A DNA stretch of 5,268 nt. It comes from Holosporales bacterium. GTDB lineage: Bacteria > Pseudomonadota > Alphaproteobacteria > RUG11792. The DNA lies in NCBI GenBank assembly GCA_031257415.1, contig JAIROR010000091.1:1-5268 (forward strand). Reading direction: 5' to 3'. How positions within the stretch are numbered: position 1 is the first letter of the stretch; each line of letters opens with the position of its first letter. A program made the translations under genes and the position numbers. The notes beneath the pieces are model-generated. The model saw only the letters and a list, made by a program, of their open reading frames with translations, was not told the DNA's origin and did not search any database. Below are positions 4,871 to 5,268 of the stretch, one piece after another.

Positions 4871-5207
4871 ATAGATATAGTATCGCAAAAATTCTGTTTT
4901 AAGTCAAGAACAATCTGCAGAAAAATTTTAGGCTCTTGCCCAGATAAGGATCAAAACCCCATATTTTCAATCGTAATATGCAAGTATATAATTCATCTAT
5001 TGTTAAATTCGAACTGCGTGTATCTACACATGTCTTGAGCCGACATCCAAGAGTCTTTAGAACTGAAATATCTCTGGCGACCTGACTCTTCTCTGGCAAT
5101 CTTTTGGTGATCGGGTATATCGAAAACTTGTTGCCAAGTCTTCAACAGCCCAAATTTGGTCAATAATGCCGAGTTATCAACAATATTTTGGTTTTACATT
5201 TGTTTAA
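4871..5207. other. Gap with no supported gene
   Basis: AT-rich sequence with short open frames that resemble nothing known. CTTTAGAACTGA (about 5054-5065) also occurs at about 2027-2038. TTATCAACA near 5175 differs from a DnaA box at a conserved position. No RNA gene or promoter could be supported. Confidence 0.5.
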
Positions 5208-5249
5208 ACCAGGATACATGCAGTTGACACCAGGATACATGCAGTTGAC
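5208..5249. repeat. Perfect 21-bp tandem duplication
   Basis: The unit beginning ACCAGGATACATG and ending CAGTTGAC occurs at 5208-5228 and again, identically, at 5229-5249. It is followed by ACATGTGCGCC, which does not continue the repeat. The identity implies a recent slippage or duplication event close to the window end. Confidence 0.9.
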
Positions 5250-5268
5250 ACATGTGCGCCAGTCGTCG

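Noticed and set aside
4422..5038. Two overlapping plus-strand open frames rich in His, Thr and Pro
   Set aside because: They translate the 38-bp array, whose units of 37, 38 and 52 bp shift the frame from unit to unit, so there is no selection for a protein. No ribosome binding site or known domain is seen.
4899..5099. 66-codon minus-strand open frame near the window end
   Set aside because: No recognisable domain, no convincing start signal, and composition like the surrounding gap.
5173..5182. DnaA box (TTATCAACA)
   Set aside because: Differs from TTATCCACA at a conserved position and is single, with no origin-like cluster.

Overview
The window looks like a piece of a repeat-rich, gene-poor bacterial chromosome. 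Only about 55% of it is convincingly coding: three genes cover roughly 2.9 kb. The rest holds dispersed and tandem repeats, a large palindrome and decayed gene fragments. CdsA is short (217 aa), as in Rickettsia-type bacteria. With the decayed genes and two probably exported proteins, this suggests a host-associated, intracellular bacterium, perhaps an alphaproteobacterium of the Rickettsiales or Holosporales kind. That placement is inference from protein character, not a search result.

Layout. 1-390: no supported gene, but one copy of a dispersed repeat (87-164) and a piece of a second repeat family (30-61). 391-419: a good sigma70-type promoter. 452-1774 (+): a 440-aa protein with a possible short signal peptide and 16 full MORN repeats plus the start of a 17th. 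1775-2458: no supported gene, a 12-bp inverted repeat and small direct repeats. 2459-2597: the second dispersed repeat copy, merging into an 80-bp imperfect palindrome centred on a near-consensus parS sequence. 2598-2671: a 74-bp displaced duplicate of an internal piece of cdsA. 2674-2796: the C-terminal remnant of uppS, broken by a stop codon. 2799-3452 (+): cdsA, phosphatidate cytidylyltransferase. 3447-4367 (-): a 306-aa protein with a signal peptide and a faint protein-kinase-like pattern, converging on cdsA with a 6-bp overlap. 4368-5268: tandem repeats (24-bp, 38-bp and 21-bp units) and no supported gene.

How it fits together. uppS and cdsA are a standard neighbouring pair in bacterial envelope synthesis. 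Here most of uppS has been replaced by a palindromic repeat and a stray cdsA fragment, while cdsA still has all its signature residues. A 13-bp tandem duplication spans the cdsA start and leaves TTG as the only good in-frame start. The two probably exported proteins (MORN and kinase-like) could be host-interaction proteins; nothing in the sequence proves this. The most notable features are the parS-like palindrome, the uppS/cdsA rearrangement and the kinase-like exported protein.
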